The notes under the pieces are model-generated. The model was given only the letters and a program-made list of their open reading frames with translations. It made no database searches and was not told where the DNA came from. Shown piece by piece: positions 36,022-45,266 of a stretch of DNA of 63,993 bases. Source of the stretch: an uncultured Paracoccaceae bacterium (lineage in GTDB: Bacteria; Pseudomonadota; Alphaproteobacteria; Rhodobacterales; Rhodobacteraceae); the NCBI GenBank assembly GCA_938028765.1, contig CALIZF010000022.1, forward strand, positions 1 through 63,993, in the 5' to 3' direction. The first letter of the stretch is position 1. Each line of letters opens with the position of its first letter. The translations under genes and the position numbers were made by a program.

Positions 36022-36932
36022 TCCAGAACCTCGCCGACGGGATCCTGACGGGTTCGGTCATCTCGCTTGGCGCGATCGGGCTGACGCTGATCATGCATGT
36101 CCTGCGGTTCGCCAACTTCAGCTATGCCGAACTCCTCGGGATCGGGGCCTATGCGGCGCTGGTGTTCGACCGGCTCCTGTCGGCGCTGGCCCCGGCGCTG
36201 GCCGCGGCGTTCCGCCCGCTGACGCTGACCGGCTCGCTCGCGCTGGCCACCGTTCTTGCGATGGCGCTGACGGGGGCCTCGGCGGTGGCGATCGACCGGA
36301 TGGTGTTCCGGCGCATCCGGGCGCGGGCCGATCCCCTGTCGATGGTGTTCGCCTCGTTCGGCGTGGCGCTGATCGTGCGCAACCTGATCACGCTGGCCTT
36401 CGGGCACCGGGCGCAGCTCTATTCGAACGACATCGCCTTCGCCGAGGTCGTCAGCCGCGATCCGATGCTGCTGATCAAGCCCGGTCAGGTCTTCGTGCTG
36501 GTCGCGGCGGTCGTGCTGATGCTGGCCTTGCACCTGATCCTGACGCGCACGACCTTCGGCTTCGCCCTGCGCGCGGTGGCCGAGAATCCGACGCTCGCGC
36601 AGGTCGCGGGCGTGCGGCTGGCCGCAATGGTGACGGCGATCTGGCTGATCGGCGGGGCGCTGTCGGCGGCGGCGGGGGTGTTCTACGCGCTGACCAACCA
36701 CCTGTCGCCCGCGCTCGGGCACAACTTCGTCCTGCCGTTGTTCGCCGCGACCATCGCGGGCGGGATCGGCAGCGTCTATGGCGCGGTGGCGGGCGGCTTC
36801 CCTGTCGGGATCGCCTCGGGCCTGTCGCTGATGATCCTGCCGTCGGGCTACACCCCGGCCATGCCGTTCCTGATCATCCTGGCGGTGCTGCTGGTCCGCC
36901 CTCACGGCCTCTTCGGGGAAGCGCGCGCATGA
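36018..36932 (+). CDS. Branched-chain amino acid-type ABC permease (LivH family)
   Basis: 304 residues, intact. Eight or so membrane helices; family marks are GLTLIMHVLRFANFSYAELL with the conserved N-F/A-A/S motif, TTFGFALRAVAENPTLAQVA (the EAA-like loop contacting the ATPase), and FAATIAGGIGSVYGAVAGGF. It forms the membrane pore with the LivM-type protein. Because both ATP-binding genes are broken, it probably cannot power transport unless another ATPase substitutes. Start and stop overlap neighbours (ATGA). Confidence 0.92.
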   Translation: MIQNLADGILTGSVISLGAIGLTLIMHVLRFANFSYAELLGIGAYAALVFDRLLSALAPALAAAFRPLTLTGSLALATVLAMALTGASAVAIDRMVFRRIRARADPLSMVFASFGVALIVRNLITLAFGHRAQLYSNDIAFAEVVSRDPMLLIKPGQVFVLVAAVVLMLALHLILTRTTFGFALRAVAENPTLAQVAGVRLAAMVTAIWLIGGALSAAAGVFYALTNHLSPALGHNFVLPLFAATIAGGIGSVYGAVAGGFPVGIASGLSLMILPSGYTPAMPFLIILAVLLVRPHGLFGEARA

Positions 36933-37807
36933 TCGGCGTGATCTCCTATCTTGCGTTCTTCGCCACGATGGCGGGGATCCTCGCCATCGCCGTCCTCGGC
37001 CTCAACCTGCAATGGGGCACGACGGGCCTTTTCAACGGCGGGGTGGTCGCGTTCTTCGGCGCTGGCGCCTACGGCACCATGATCCTCGGCGGCCGGCCCG
37101 AGCCGGGGCAGTTCGGCGGCTTCGAGGCGCCGTTCCTGCTGGCTGTCGCGGGCGGGGTCGGCCTTGCGGGCCTTGTCGCCTGGGCGGTGGGGCTGCTGAC
37201 CCTGCGGCTGCGCCACGACTATCTTGCCATCGCCACCTTCGGGGTGGCGGTCGCCTTCGAGAGCGTGACGCGCAACGCCGAATGGCTGACCGGCGGGGCG
37301 AAGGGCCTGCGCGGCTTTCCCCGACCCTTCGAGGCGGCCGTCGGCGACCCGTTCCTCTACGGCCTCCTGTTCCTCGGGGCCGTGCTGGAAGCCCTCGGGC
37401 TTGCGTGGTGGGGCCTCGAACGGCTGACCGCCTCGCCCTACGGCCGCGCCCTGCGCGCCATCCGCGAGGACGAGGAGGCGGCCCGAGCCATCGGCAAGAA
37501 CCCCGCCCGCCTGCGCCTGCAGGCCTTCGTCGTCGGCGCGATGCTGATGGGGGTGTCGGGGGCGCTCTACGCCACGTTCTACGCCTTCATCAGACCGCAG
37601 GACCTTGCGCCGATCCTGACCTTCCAGCTCTGGGCGATGCAGCTTTACACCGGGTCGATCCAGTACATCCTGATCGGACTTGTCATCGTGCTGATGCTTC
37701 TGTGGCGGCCCGAGGGGCTGCTGCCGGAACGCATCGGCCGCCGCACCCCGAACCGGACGGCCGGAACGGCCGCCGCCACCGCCAGCAAGGAGGCCACCAC
37801 ACCATGA
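36929..37807 (+). CDS. Branched-chain amino acid-type ABC permease (LivM family)
   Basis: 292 residues, intact. AVLGLNLQWGTTGLFNGGVV near the start, HDYLAIATFGVAVAFESVTR, the ATPase-contact loop SPYGRALRAIREDEEAARAI and the final segment YILIGLVIVLMLLWRPEGLL are family features. A short Thr/Ala-rich tail follows. Partner of the LivH protein. Its stop overlaps the start of the binding-protein gene (ATGA at 37804). Confidence 0.92.
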   Translation: MIGVISYLAFFATMAGILAIAVLGLNLQWGTTGLFNGGVVAFFGAGAYGTMILGGRPEPGQFGGFEAPFLLAVAGGVGLAGLVAWAVGLLTLRLRHDYLAIATFGVAVAFESVTRNAEWLTGGAKGLRGFPRPFEAAVGDPFLYGLLFLGAVLEALGLAWWGLERLTASPYGRALRAIREDEEAARAIGKNPARLRLQAFVVGAMLMGVSGALYATFYAFIRPQDLAPILTFQLWAMQLYTGSIQYILIGLVIVLMLLWRPEGLLPERIGRRTPNRTAGTAAATASKEATTP

Positions 37808-39062
37808 GACGCACCCTTTCCACGTCGCGGCGCTGGCCGCGCTGGCCATCGCCGCGGGCACCGGCGCCGCCGCCGCACAGGACTGCGCGGTGAAGGTCGG
37901 CATGGTCTATCCGACCTCGATCGACTGGGGCAAGCCGATCGCCGAAACCGCCCTCTGGGTCGCCGAGATGATCAACGCCGCCGGCGGCGTGGACGGGTGC
38001 AAGGTCGATGTCGTCGTGCGCGACGACCAGGCCGACCCGAAGGTGGGGGTCGATGCCGCCGAGGCGCTGGTGGACCTCGACAAGGTGCAGCTGCTGATCG
38101 GCACCGTCTCTTCGGGCGTGACGATCCCGATCCTCACCTCGGTCACCGCGCCGGCGGGGGTGATGCAGATCTCGTGCTGCTCGTCCTCGACCCGGATCAC
38201 CGCCCTGGCGGCCGACGGCACCACGAAGGGGCTGTGGTTCCGCACCTTCGCCACCTCGAAGGTGCAGGGATCGGTCGCGGCGCTGCTCGCCCGCGATGCG
38301 GGCATCCGCAAGGTGACCATTTTCCAAAAGAACGACGACTGGGGCCAGGACATCGCCCGGCTCGCCGCCGAGGCCTTCAAGGGCGCGGGGATCGAGGTTG
38401 CGGGCCAGGTCGCGATCACCGACGGCCAGCCCAGCTATCGCGCCGAGGTGACCGAGGCGCTGGCGACCCGGCCCGAGGCGGTCTACCTCGCGCTCTATCC
38501 CAAGGAGGGGATTTCGGTCGTGCGCGAATGGATCGCGCTCGGCGGCACGACGAAGATGATCGGCACCAACAGCCTGAAGTCGGACGAGATCCGCGACGCG
38601 GTGGGGCTGCAGTATCTGGCCGACTTCATCGGCACCGATACCTCGACGCCGCGCACCGACAGCGCCGCGGCCTTCCCCACCACGTTCGAGACGCGGTTCG
38701 GCCGCCCGCCGTCCGGCCCCGGCCTGCCCAACAGCTTCGACGCGGCGGCGATCGCGCTTTTGGCCTACCACGCCGCCGGCCGCGGCGCGACCGGGGCAGA
38801 GATCGCGGCGAAGGTGCCGCTGGTGACCGACCCCGCGGGCGAGAAGATCGCGGGCGATGTCGAGGGCTTCAGACGGGCGATGGCGCTTCTGTCCGAGGGC
38901 AAGAGCGGCTCCTACCAGGGCGGCACGGGCGCGGTGGTGTTCGACCGCTACGGCGACGTGACGGCACCGGCCGTGTCCTGGACCTTCGGCCCCGGCGGGG
39001 TCGAGGAACGGCGCTACATCCCGCTTGAGGAAGTGGGTGCCTTCATCGCCGCGCTGAACTGA
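37804..39062 (+). pseudogene. LivK/urea-type ABC substrate-binding protein gene, frameshifted in its signal peptide
   Basis: The natural ATG at 37804 reads MRRTLSTSRRWPRWPSPRAP and hits a stop after 29 codons. If one base is restored near 37818-37822, the frame becomes MRRTLSxVAALAALAIAAGT followed by GAAAAQDCAVKVGMVYPTSI, a normal signal peptide joined to the mature protein. The mature frame runs intact to 39062 with type-1 binding-protein features (IADAALWVAEMINAAGGVDG-like start, LIGTVSSGVTIPILTSVTAP, SCCSSSTRITALAADG, FQKNDDWGQDIARLAAEAFK). A GTG at 37890 would yield a leaderless cytosolic product. So export, not the binding domain, is lost. Confidence 0.8.
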
Positions 39063-39084
39063 GGTCGGCCCGCGCCGCACCGTC

Positions 39085-39723
39085 ATGCCCCGCGACTCGA
39101 CCGTGGTGGCCGTGATCGGCGCGGGTCGAATCGGCGGCCCGCTGGCGGCCTGGCTTGCCGACGCGCCGGGCTACCGGCTGGCCGCGGTTGTGGGGCGGGG
39201 GCGGCCCGCCTGCCGCCCGCCGACCTCGTCATCGACGCGGCCGGCCCCGCCGCCCTGCGCACCTGGGGCGCGGCGGCGCTGGCGCAGGGCGAAGTCTGGA
39301 CGGTCGGCGCCGCGGCGCTTGCCGACGCCCGCCTGCGCGCGGCCCTTGCCGCTGCCGCAGCGGGGTCGGGGCATCGGCTGCGGCTCTTCACCCCGTGGAT
39401 CGGCGGGCCCGCGCTGATGCCTGCGGGCACCCTTGCCCGGCTGCATGTGACGCAAGAGGCGCCGCGCCTCGGCCGCGCGCCGCTTTCCCGACCACCTGAA
39501 CACCGCCACCGCCGCCGCGCTGACGGGGCCGGGCATCGCCGCCACGACCGTTGCGCTGGTCACGTCGGCGAAGGGCGGGCCGCATCTGATCCGCGCCCGG
39601 TTCGAGATGCCCGGCCAGACGGTGGAAACCGCCGTTCGGTTCGACGCCGACGGCCCCCACCCGGTCGCCGCGGCGCTGATCGCGGCCCTCGAACGCCGGC
39701 AGGCATGGCTCGCCTACGGCTGA
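39085..39723 (+). pseudogene. L-aspartate dehydrogenase-like (DUF108) gene with two frameshifts
   Basis: Three frame segments join into one recognisable protein. Segment 1: VVAVIGAGRIGGPLAAWLAD, a Rossmann start. After a G-rich run near 39190-39205 the frame shifts to ARLPPADLVIDAAGPAALRT and LFTPWIGGPALMPAGTLARL. Near 39465-39484 it shifts back to FPDHLNTATAAALTGPGIAA, TTVALVTSAKGGPHLIRARF and ends ALIAALERRQAWLAYG. The N-T-A-T-A-A-A-L block and overall layout are those of aspartate dehydrogenase/DUF108 proteins. It follows the binding-protein gene by 22 bp and probably was the last gene of that operon. Its end overlaps a convergent gene by 10 bp. Confidence 0.75.
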
Positions 39724-40118
39724 CCCGCCACCGGGCCGATCGCGACCGGCTCGATCGGGAGGAATGGTCGGCAGATCCGCGTCTCGAGCCGGAAATAGCG
39801 GTCAAGCCGCACGCCGCCATCTTCGCGTCGGAAGCCGTGCAGCATGTCGGCCACCGCCTGCAGCGACGGCACCTCGTAGACCAGATACCAGGTCCAGCCC
39901 CCGCCCGCGGGTTCCCCCGCCATCAGGATGTCGTCGTCGAGCGTCACGATCAGCCGCGCCCCGAGCAAGGCCCAGCCGGCGCAGACCGCGCGCAGCCGCG
40001 GCAGCACCGCATCCCGCCGTAGCGCGGCGTCGGCCTCGTACCAGCCCCGCGTCGCCGCGCCGAGGATCAGCACCCGGTGCGGCGGGCTTGCATCGGGTGC
40101 GGGGTAGGATGCCGTCAT
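39714..40118 (-). CDS. Small protein resembling IacB-type proteins, function unknown
   Basis: 134 residues, no signal peptide. Core pattern: HRVLILGAATRGWYEADAAL, LLGARLIVTLDDDILMAGEP, GWTWYLVYEVPSLQAVADML and LDRYFRLETRICRPFLPIEP. The DDD followed by W-x-W-Y-L and the RYFRxExRxxR end recall IacB, a protein of unknown activity found in indole-acetate catabolic clusters; this is a weak recollection and not a proven match. Its start overlaps the stop of the upstream LysR gene (ATGA), so both are transcribed together, divergent from dabBA. Confidence 0.5.
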   Translation of the reverse strand: MTASYPAPDASPPHRVLILGAATRGWYEADAALRRDAVLPRLRAVCAGWALLGARLIVTLDDDILMAGEPAGGGWTWYLVYEVPSLQAVADMLHGFRREDGGVRLDRYFRLETRICRPFLPIEPVAIGPVAGQP

Positions 40119-41143
40119 GGCGGGTCTCCGGCCGCATTGCCGGTGCCAGACTGGCCCGCCCCGCCCGTCGCTGCAACCCGCCGCCGCCGCGGCCGGGGCG
40201 CGCGCCCGGCCGCCCCCGGGGGGGCGTCGGCGGCCGACGGTCCGGTCCGCTGCGGGGCAGCACCCGCAGCCCCGTCGGCCAGCAGACGCAGCGCCACCGG
40301 ATTGGGGAAGCGGCGATCGAGCGTGACGGCGAGGAACGTCTCTGCGATCCCGGGCAGGCGCGCGGCCTCGCGCAGCACGCCCCCCGCCAGTTCGTCGCGC
40401 ACGACGATCGGCGGCAGCACGGCAAGGCCCGCGTCCTCGCGCGCAAGAAGCCGCATCATCGCCATGTCGTCCACCTCGGCCGCGATCCGGGGCGCGGCGC
40501 CCAGCCGGGCGGCCAGCGCGTCGAAGGCCGCGCGGATCGCGGTTTCGGGCGTGGGCAGGATCAGCGGCTCGCGCGTCAGCAGGTCGGGCAGGGCCGCCGG
40601 CGCGTTGGCAAGGCGCGCGGGCGTGCCGATCAGGCTGACCGGCTGTTCGTCCAGCCGCTGCACGAGGTAGCGGCTGGCGGCATCGCGCGGCGGGGCGAGG
40701 TTCGTCAGCACCACGTCGAGCGCCAGCGCCTCGAGCCCGCGCAGAAGCTCGGCCTGGCTGCCGGATCGCAGCACGACCTCGACCCCCGGATCGCCGAGGA
40801 CGGGCCGCAGGAACGCCAGCTGGAAGTTGCGCGACAGGGTTGCCAGCGCGCCGACCCGCAGCGCACGGCGCGGCCGGCCGGTTTCGCGCAGCGTGGCGGC
40901 CAGATCCTCGGCGGTGCGGAAGATCGCGTCGGCATGGTCGAGCGCGATCCGCCCCGCCTCGGTCAGGACGAGGCCGCGCCCGCGCCGCTCGAACAGGTCA
41001 TGGCCCAGTTGCGCCTCGAGCGCGCGCAGCTGTGTGGACAGCGCCGAGGCCGACAGGTTCAGCCGCCGCGCCGCGCCGGTCAGGGTGCCATCGTGCGCAA
41101 CGGCGCGGAAGAGGCGCAGGTGATGCAGGTTCGGACCGGCCAT
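40115..41143 (-). CDS. LysR family regulator divergent from dabBA
   Basis: 342 residues. Helix-turn-helix: LHHLRLFRAVAHDGTLTGAA, RRLNLSASALSTQLRALEAQ and LGHDLFERRGRGLVLTEAGR. The ligand domain from about residue 90 has LRVGALATLSRNFQLAFLRP and LLAREDAGLAVLPPIVVRDE. The last ~50 residues are an Ala/Arg/Pro-rich tail beyond the normal LysR end. The ATG at 41141-41143 is set by homology; a far longer frame upstream is antisense to dabBA and is spurious. It probably senses carbon status and regulates dabBA through the palindrome at 41169-41188; this is inference from position. Confidence 0.85.
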   Translation of the reverse strand: MAGPNLHHLRLFRAVAHDGTLTGAARRLNLSASALSTQLRALEAQLGHDLFERRGRGLVLTEAGRIALDHADAIFRTAEDLAATLRETGRPRRALRVGALATLSRNFQLAFLRPVLGDPGVEVVLRSGSQAELLRGLEALALDVVLTNLAPPRDAASRYLVQRLDEQPVSLIGTPARLANAPAALPDLLTREPLILPTPETAIRAAFDALAARLGAAPRIAAEVDDMAMMRLLAREDAGLAVLPPIVVRDELAGGVLREAARLPGIAETFLAVTLDRRFPNPVALRLLADGAAGAAPQRTGPSAADAPPGAAGRAPRPRRRRVAATGGAGQSGTGNAAGDPP

Positions 41144-41168
41144 TGTTCTATCAAGAAGAATGGTTATT

Positions 41169-41188
41169 AGAAAATAATGTAATTTTCT
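41169..41188. promoter_or_regulatory. AT-rich palindrome between lysR and dabB
   Basis: AGAAAAT and ATTTTCT form a perfect 7-bp dyad around AATGTA, within an AT-rich 35-bp stretch of an otherwise very GC-rich region. It has the T-N11-A style of LysR sites. It is 26 bp from the lysR start and 55 bp from the dabB start. Confidence 0.6.
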
Positions 41189-41242
41189 GGAAATCATGCA
41201 AGCCCTATCTGCAGTGTCGGTTCCGTTCACAGGGAGTTGCCG

Positions 41243-42787
41243 ATGATCCTCGCCGCCCTTGCCCCGTTGCCCTTGCTGCTGGTCGCCCTGCTGGCGCTGC
41301 GCCATCCCGGCGCGCGCCCCCCTGTCCTGCCGCGCGCGGCCGAGGGCGCCGCGCTTGCGGCGCTGGCGCTGGCGGTCGGGGGGATGCTGTCGCTGATCCT
41401 CGGCGGCCCGGCCGAGATCGCCGGAGGCGGCGGCGCCGTCGCGCTGCGCCTCGATGCCGTCAGCGCCGCCATGGCGCTGCTGGTCGCCTTCATCGGCTGG
41501 GTCGTGGTGCGGTATTCGCGCCGCTACCTTGACGGCGAGGCGCGGGAAGGCGCGTTCCACGGGCTGATGCTGGCGACGCTGGCGGCCGTCCTGATCCTGG
41601 TGCAGGCGGGCAGCCTGCCGGTGCTGGCGGCGGCCTTCGTCGCGGTCGGTCTGGGGCTGCGGCAGCTCCTCTTGTTCTACCCCGACCGGCCCGCGGCGCA
41701 GCGGGCAGCGGCGAAGTTCACGCTCGTCTGGGGCGCGGGCGATGCCGCCGTGATCGCCGCGGCGGTCCTGCTGTGGCAAGCCTACGGCACGTTGTCGATC
41801 GGCGACATCCTGGCTGCAGCCGCGCTGTCGGCACCGCCCGCGGCGCTGGTCGCCGCGGGCCTCCTCGTCGCCGCGGCGCTGTTCAAGACGGCCGCTTTCC
41901 CGCTGCACGGCTGGCTGACCGAAGTGATGGAGGCGCCCACCCCCGTCTCGGCCCTGCTGCACGCGGGAATCGTCAACGCCGGCGGGTTCCTGGTGATCCG
42001 GCTGGCCGAGGTGGTGCAGGCGAGCCCCGGCGCCATGGCTGCGCTGGTGATGATGGGCGGGTTCACCGCGCTTTTCGGCGCCCTCGTGATGCTGACGCAG
42101 AGCGCGGTCAAGACGGCGCTCGCCTGGTCCACGGTGGCGCAGATGGGCTTCATGGCGCTGCAGTGCGGTCTTGGACTGTGGCCGCTTGCGCTGCTGCACA
42201 TCGTGGCGCATTCGCTCTACAAGGCCCATGCCTTCCTGTCCTCGGGCGGGGCGGTGCAGGCGGTGGCCGCGATCCGCCGGCCCGGGCCGGTGGCGGTGCC
42301 CGGGATCGGGGCGGTGGCGCGGGCCTTCCTGATCGCGGTTGTGCTTTATGCCGCGGTGGCGGGCGGCTTTGCCGCGGCCTTCGGGACGAAATCGGCGCAG
42401 GCGCTGGCGCTTGGCGCGATCCTGATCTTCGGTGTCGCCTATCTGGTGGCGCAGGGCCTTGCCGATGCCGCGCCGGCCGCACTGACGCGGCGGACCGCCG
42501 CCGCCTCGGCCGTTGCCGCGATCGCCTACTTCGGCTTCCACGCGCTGGCGCAGGCGCTGACCGCCGGCGCGCTGCCCGCCGCGCCGGAACCCGGGGCGCT
42601 CGAATGGGCGCTGATCGTGCTGAGCGTCGTGTCCTTCGGCCTTGTCGCCGTGGCGCAGGCGCTGTTCCCGCACTGGGCCCATCATCCCGCCGCCGCCGGC
42701 CTGCGCGTGCACCTGGCGAACGGTCTCTACCTCAACGCCGCCCTCGACCGCGCGCTCGGTGCGTTCCGCACCGCACGGTCCGCCTGA
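41243..42787 (+). CDS. dabB: Inorganic carbon accumulation complex membrane subunit DabB (NuoL-like)
   Basis: 514 residues, a proton-channel protein of the Mrp/NuoL family with about 13-14 membrane helices. Family marks: [20 protein letters not shown] followed by [10 protein letters not shown], then [40 protein letters not shown] and the conserved [20 protein letters not shown] and [16 protein letters not shown]. Pairing with a DUF2309 gene is what separates DabB from respiratory complex subunits. It supplies the membrane part that energises CO2 hydration by DabA. ATG at 41243 follows AGGGAG by 6 bases; a TTG at 41237 is less likely. Confidence 0.92.
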   Translation: MILAALAPLPLLLVALLALRHPGARPPVLPRAAEGAALAALALAVGGMLSLILGGPAEIAGGGGAVALRLDAVSAAMALLVAFIGWVVVRYSRRYLDGEAREGAFHGLMLATLAAVLILVQAGSLPVLAAAFVAVGLGLRQLLLFYPDRPAAQRAAAKFTLVWGAGDAAVIAAAVLLWQAYGTLSIGDILAAAALSAPPAALVAAGLLVAAALFKTAAFPLHGWLTEVMEAPTPVSALLHAGIVNAGGFLVIRLAEVVQASPGAMAALVMMGGFTALFGALVMLTQSAVKTALAWSTVAQMGFMALQCGLGLWPLALLHIVAHSLYKAHAFLSSGGAVQAVAAIRRPGPVAVPGIGAVARAFLIAVVLYAAVAGGFAAAFGTKSAQALALGAILIFGVAYLVAQGLADAAPAALTRRTAAASAVAAIAYFGFHALAQALTAGALPAAPEPGALEWALIVLSVVSFGLVAVAQALFPHWAHHPAAAGLRVHLANGLYLNAALDRALGAFRTARSA

Positions 42788-42812
42788 CCCAACCCCGAGC
42801 CGGAGACAGACG

Positions 42813-45191
42813 ATGTTCCTCAAGCATCCCCAGATCGCCCCCGTGCCTGTGGCCGACCTGCTGCGCGCGGCCGAGGCCGCGGCCCGCGCCATCCCCCCCG
42901 CCTTCCCGCTGGACGCGACCGTGGCGGTGAACCCCTTCCTCGGCCAGACGGCCGAGCCGCTGGCCCGCGCGCAGGCGCGGTTCGCCCGCGTCGCGGGGCA
43001 ACGGATCATGCCGGACCGGGCGGGCTGGGCCGCCGCCATCGCCGCGGGCCGGATCACGGACGAAGACCTTGCCGCGGCGCTCGCGGCCGCGCCGCCGGCC
43101 GACCGGCCGCCGTCGGTCGCCGCGCTGAAGGCGCTGGCGGCCGCCCCCGCCCCTGCGCTGGCGGCGCTGCCGACGGTGGCCGAACTGGCGGCCGCGGCCA
43201 CCGGCACCGACTGGCCGGGGGTGATCGCGCGCAGCGTCGGCCTCTGGGCCGCGGGACACTTCGACCGCGGACAGGCGCTGTGGACGCCGGCGCAGCGGCT
43301 GCCGGCCTTCGCCGCCTGGCGCGAGTGGGCCACCCACGACCTGACGCCCGAGATCGCCGGGCTGACCGGGTTCTGCGCGCATGTCGCGGCGGCCCCGGAC
43401 AGTGCCGAACGCGCCATCCTGCGCGCGGCCGGGACGCTGGGGATCGACCCGGCCGCGGCGGAAACGGCGTTCCACCGGCTTCTGGTCGATCTGGGGGGAT
43501 GGGCGATGCATGCCCGCTGGCTTCTGTGGCAGGCCGAACTGGCCGGCGGCACGGACGCGACCCTGGCCGACCTGCTGGCGATCCGGCTCGTCTGGGAAGA
43601 GGCGCTGTTCCTGCATGCCGGTGCGGCGGCGGCGCCGCAGTGGCAGGCGACCCTGCGCGCCCATGCCGAGCCGCTGGTGCCGACGCCCGACATGATCGCC
43701 GATGCGATCCTGCAAGACGCTGCCGACCGCGCGCATCAGCGCCGGCTGGCCGCGGCGCTGACCGGCCCCGCCGCGCCGGCCGGTCGGCCCGCGCTGCAGG
43801 CCGCCTTCTGCATCGACGTGCGGTCCGAGGTGTTCCGGCGGGCGCTGGAGACGGTCGATCCGGGCATCGCCACCGTCGGCTTCGCGGGCTTCTTCGGCCT
43901 GCCAGTCGCGCACCGGCCGCACGGGTCGGATGTGGTCGAGGCGCACCTGCCGGTGCTGCTCACGCCCGGCCTGACCGCGACCAGCGAACAGCCCGCGCCG
44001 GTCGAGGCGGCGGCACGCATCGCCGCCCGCGCCGCGCGCGCCTGGGGCCGGTTCCGGCAGGCCGCGGTGTCGTCCTTCGCCTTCGTCGAGGCTGCGGGGC
44101 CGGCCTATGCGGGCAAGCTTGTGCGCGACGCGCTTGGCCTTGCGAAGGCCGAGGCGGCCGAGCCGGCCCCGCGGCTCGACCCTGCGCTGTCGCCTGCGGC
44201 GAAGGCTGCCACTGCTGCGGCGGTGCTGAAGGCGATGTCGATGCAGGCGGGCCACGCGCGGCTGGTCCTCTTGCTCGGCCACGGCGCGCAGGTGACGAAC
44301 AACCCGCACGAAAGCGCCTACCACTGCGGCGCCTGCGGCGGCCATACCGGCGAGGTATCGGCGCGGCTGCTGGCCGCCCTGCTGAACGACCCCGAGACGC
44401 GGGCGGGCCTGCCGGCGCACGGCATCGACCTGCCGGCCGACACGCTGTTCGTCGCCGGGCTGCACGACACGACGACCGACCGCGTCACGCTCTACCGCGA
44501 CGCGCCATTGCAGGGACATGTAGCCGACCTTGCGCAGGCCGAACGCTGGCTTGCCGCCGCCGGGGCGGCGGCGCGGGCGGAACGGGCGGCGCGCCTGCCC
44601 GGCGCCGCCGCGGCGACGGTCGAGCGGCGCGCGCACGACTGGGCCGAGGTGCGGCCCGAATGGGGCCTTGCCGGCTGCGCGGCCTTCATCGCCGCGCCGC
44701 GCGCGGCCACGCAGGGGCGCGACCTTGCGGGGCGGGCGTTCCTGCACAGCTACGACTGGCAGGCCGATACGGACTTCGGCACGCTCGAACTGATCCTGAC
44801 CGCGCCGGTCGTGGTGGCCAGCTGGATCAGCCTGCAATACTACGGCTCGACCGTGGCGCCGGCGCTTTTCGGCGGCGGCAACAAACTGATCCACAACGTC
44901 ACGGGCGGCATCGGCGTGGTCGAGGGCAACGGCGGCATCCTGCGCGCGGGCCTGCCCTGGCAGGCGGTGCACGACGGCGCGCGCCTTGCGCACGAGCCGC
45001 TGCGGCTGACCGTGATGGTCGAGGCGCCGACCGCGGCGATGACCGACATCCTGCGTCGCCACCCCGGCGTGCAGGCGCTGTTCGGCAACGGCTGGCTGCA
45101 CCTTCTGGCGCTGGAGGGCGGCCGGGTCTCGGCGCGGTATCGTCCGGGCCTGGCCTGGGAAGCGGCAGGGCCGGTTGCGCAGGCCGCCTGA
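42813..45191 (+). CDS. dabA: Inorganic carbon accumulation complex cytoplasmic subunit DabA (DUF2309)
   Basis: 792 residues, typical for DUF2309. DabA is a beta-carbonic-anhydrase-like zinc protein that, with DabB, hydrates CO2 vectorially and accumulates bicarbonate. Expected zinc ligands can be placed: C333 and D335 in [16 protein letters not shown]490 in [15 protein letters not shown] and C505 in [16 protein letters not shown]. The 15-residue spacing from H490 to C505 equals that of the Halothiobacillus protein (H524/C539). The N-terminus has [16 protein letters not shown] and the C-terminus the DUF2309 end [20 protein letters not shown]. It starts 25 bp after dabB in one operon. No carboxylase is visible nearby. 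Confidence 0.94.
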   Translation: MFLKHPQIAPVPVADLLRAAEAAARAIPPAFPLDATVAVNPFLGQTAEPLARAQARFARVAGQRIMPDRAGWAAAIAAGRITDEDLAAALAAAPPADRPPSVAALKALAAAPAPALAALPTVAELAAAATGTDWPGVIARSVGLWAAGHFDRGQALWTPAQRLPAFAAWREWATHDLTPEIAGLTGFCAHVAAAPDSAERAILRAAGTLGIDPAAAETAFHRLLVDLGGWAMHARWLLWQAELAGGTDATLADLLAIRLVWEEALFLHAGAAAAPQWQATLRAHAEPLVPTPDMIADAILQDAADRAHQRRLAAALTGPAAPAGRPALQAAFCIDVRSEVFRRALETVDPGIATVGFAGFFGLPVAHRPHGSDVVEAHLPVLLTPGLTATSEQPAPVEAAARIAARAARAWGRFRQAAVSSFAFVEAAGPAYAGKLVRDALGLAKAEAAEPAPRLDPALSPAAKAATAAAVLKAMSMQAGHARLVLLLGHGAQVTNNPHESAYHCGACGGHTGEVSARLLAALLNDPETRAGLPAHGIDLPADTLFVAGLHDTTTDRVTLYRDAPLQGHVADLAQAERWLAAAGAAARAERAARLPGAAAATVERRAHDWAEVRPEWGLAGCAAFIAAPRAATQGRDLAGRAFLHSYDWQADTDFGTLELILTAPVVVASWISLQYYGSTVAPALFGGGNKLIHNVTGGIGVVEGNGGILRAGLPWQAVHDGARLAHEPLRLTVMVEAPTAAMTDILRRHPGVQALFGNGWLHLLALEGGRVSARYRPGLAWEAAGPVAQAA

Positions 45192-45218
45192 CACGCCCGG
45201 AACCGGCCGGCTGCGGCG

Positions 45219-45263
45219 TGACCGGCGGGCGCGTCCGCAAGGGGCGCGCCCCGCGCGCCGGTC
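45219..45263. terminator. Bidirectional hairpin between dabA and the thiolase gene
   Basis: TGACCGGCGGGCGCG and CGCGCGCCGGTC are nearly complementary (two extra bases on the left arm), with a GC-rich loop, between two convergent genes. It probably terminates both. No clear U tract. Confidence 0.4.
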
Positions 45264-45266
45264 CGG

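Noticed and set aside
40115-43693. A 1192-residue open frame antisense to dabB and dabA
   Set aside because: Only the last 342 residues match LysR; the rest is a low-complexity antisense shadow caused by GC bias, and dabBA clearly code on the other strand.
42732-45194. An 820-residue antisense frame opposite dabA
   Set aside because: Arg/Gly/His-rich with no family features; dabA has all its motifs on the plus strand.
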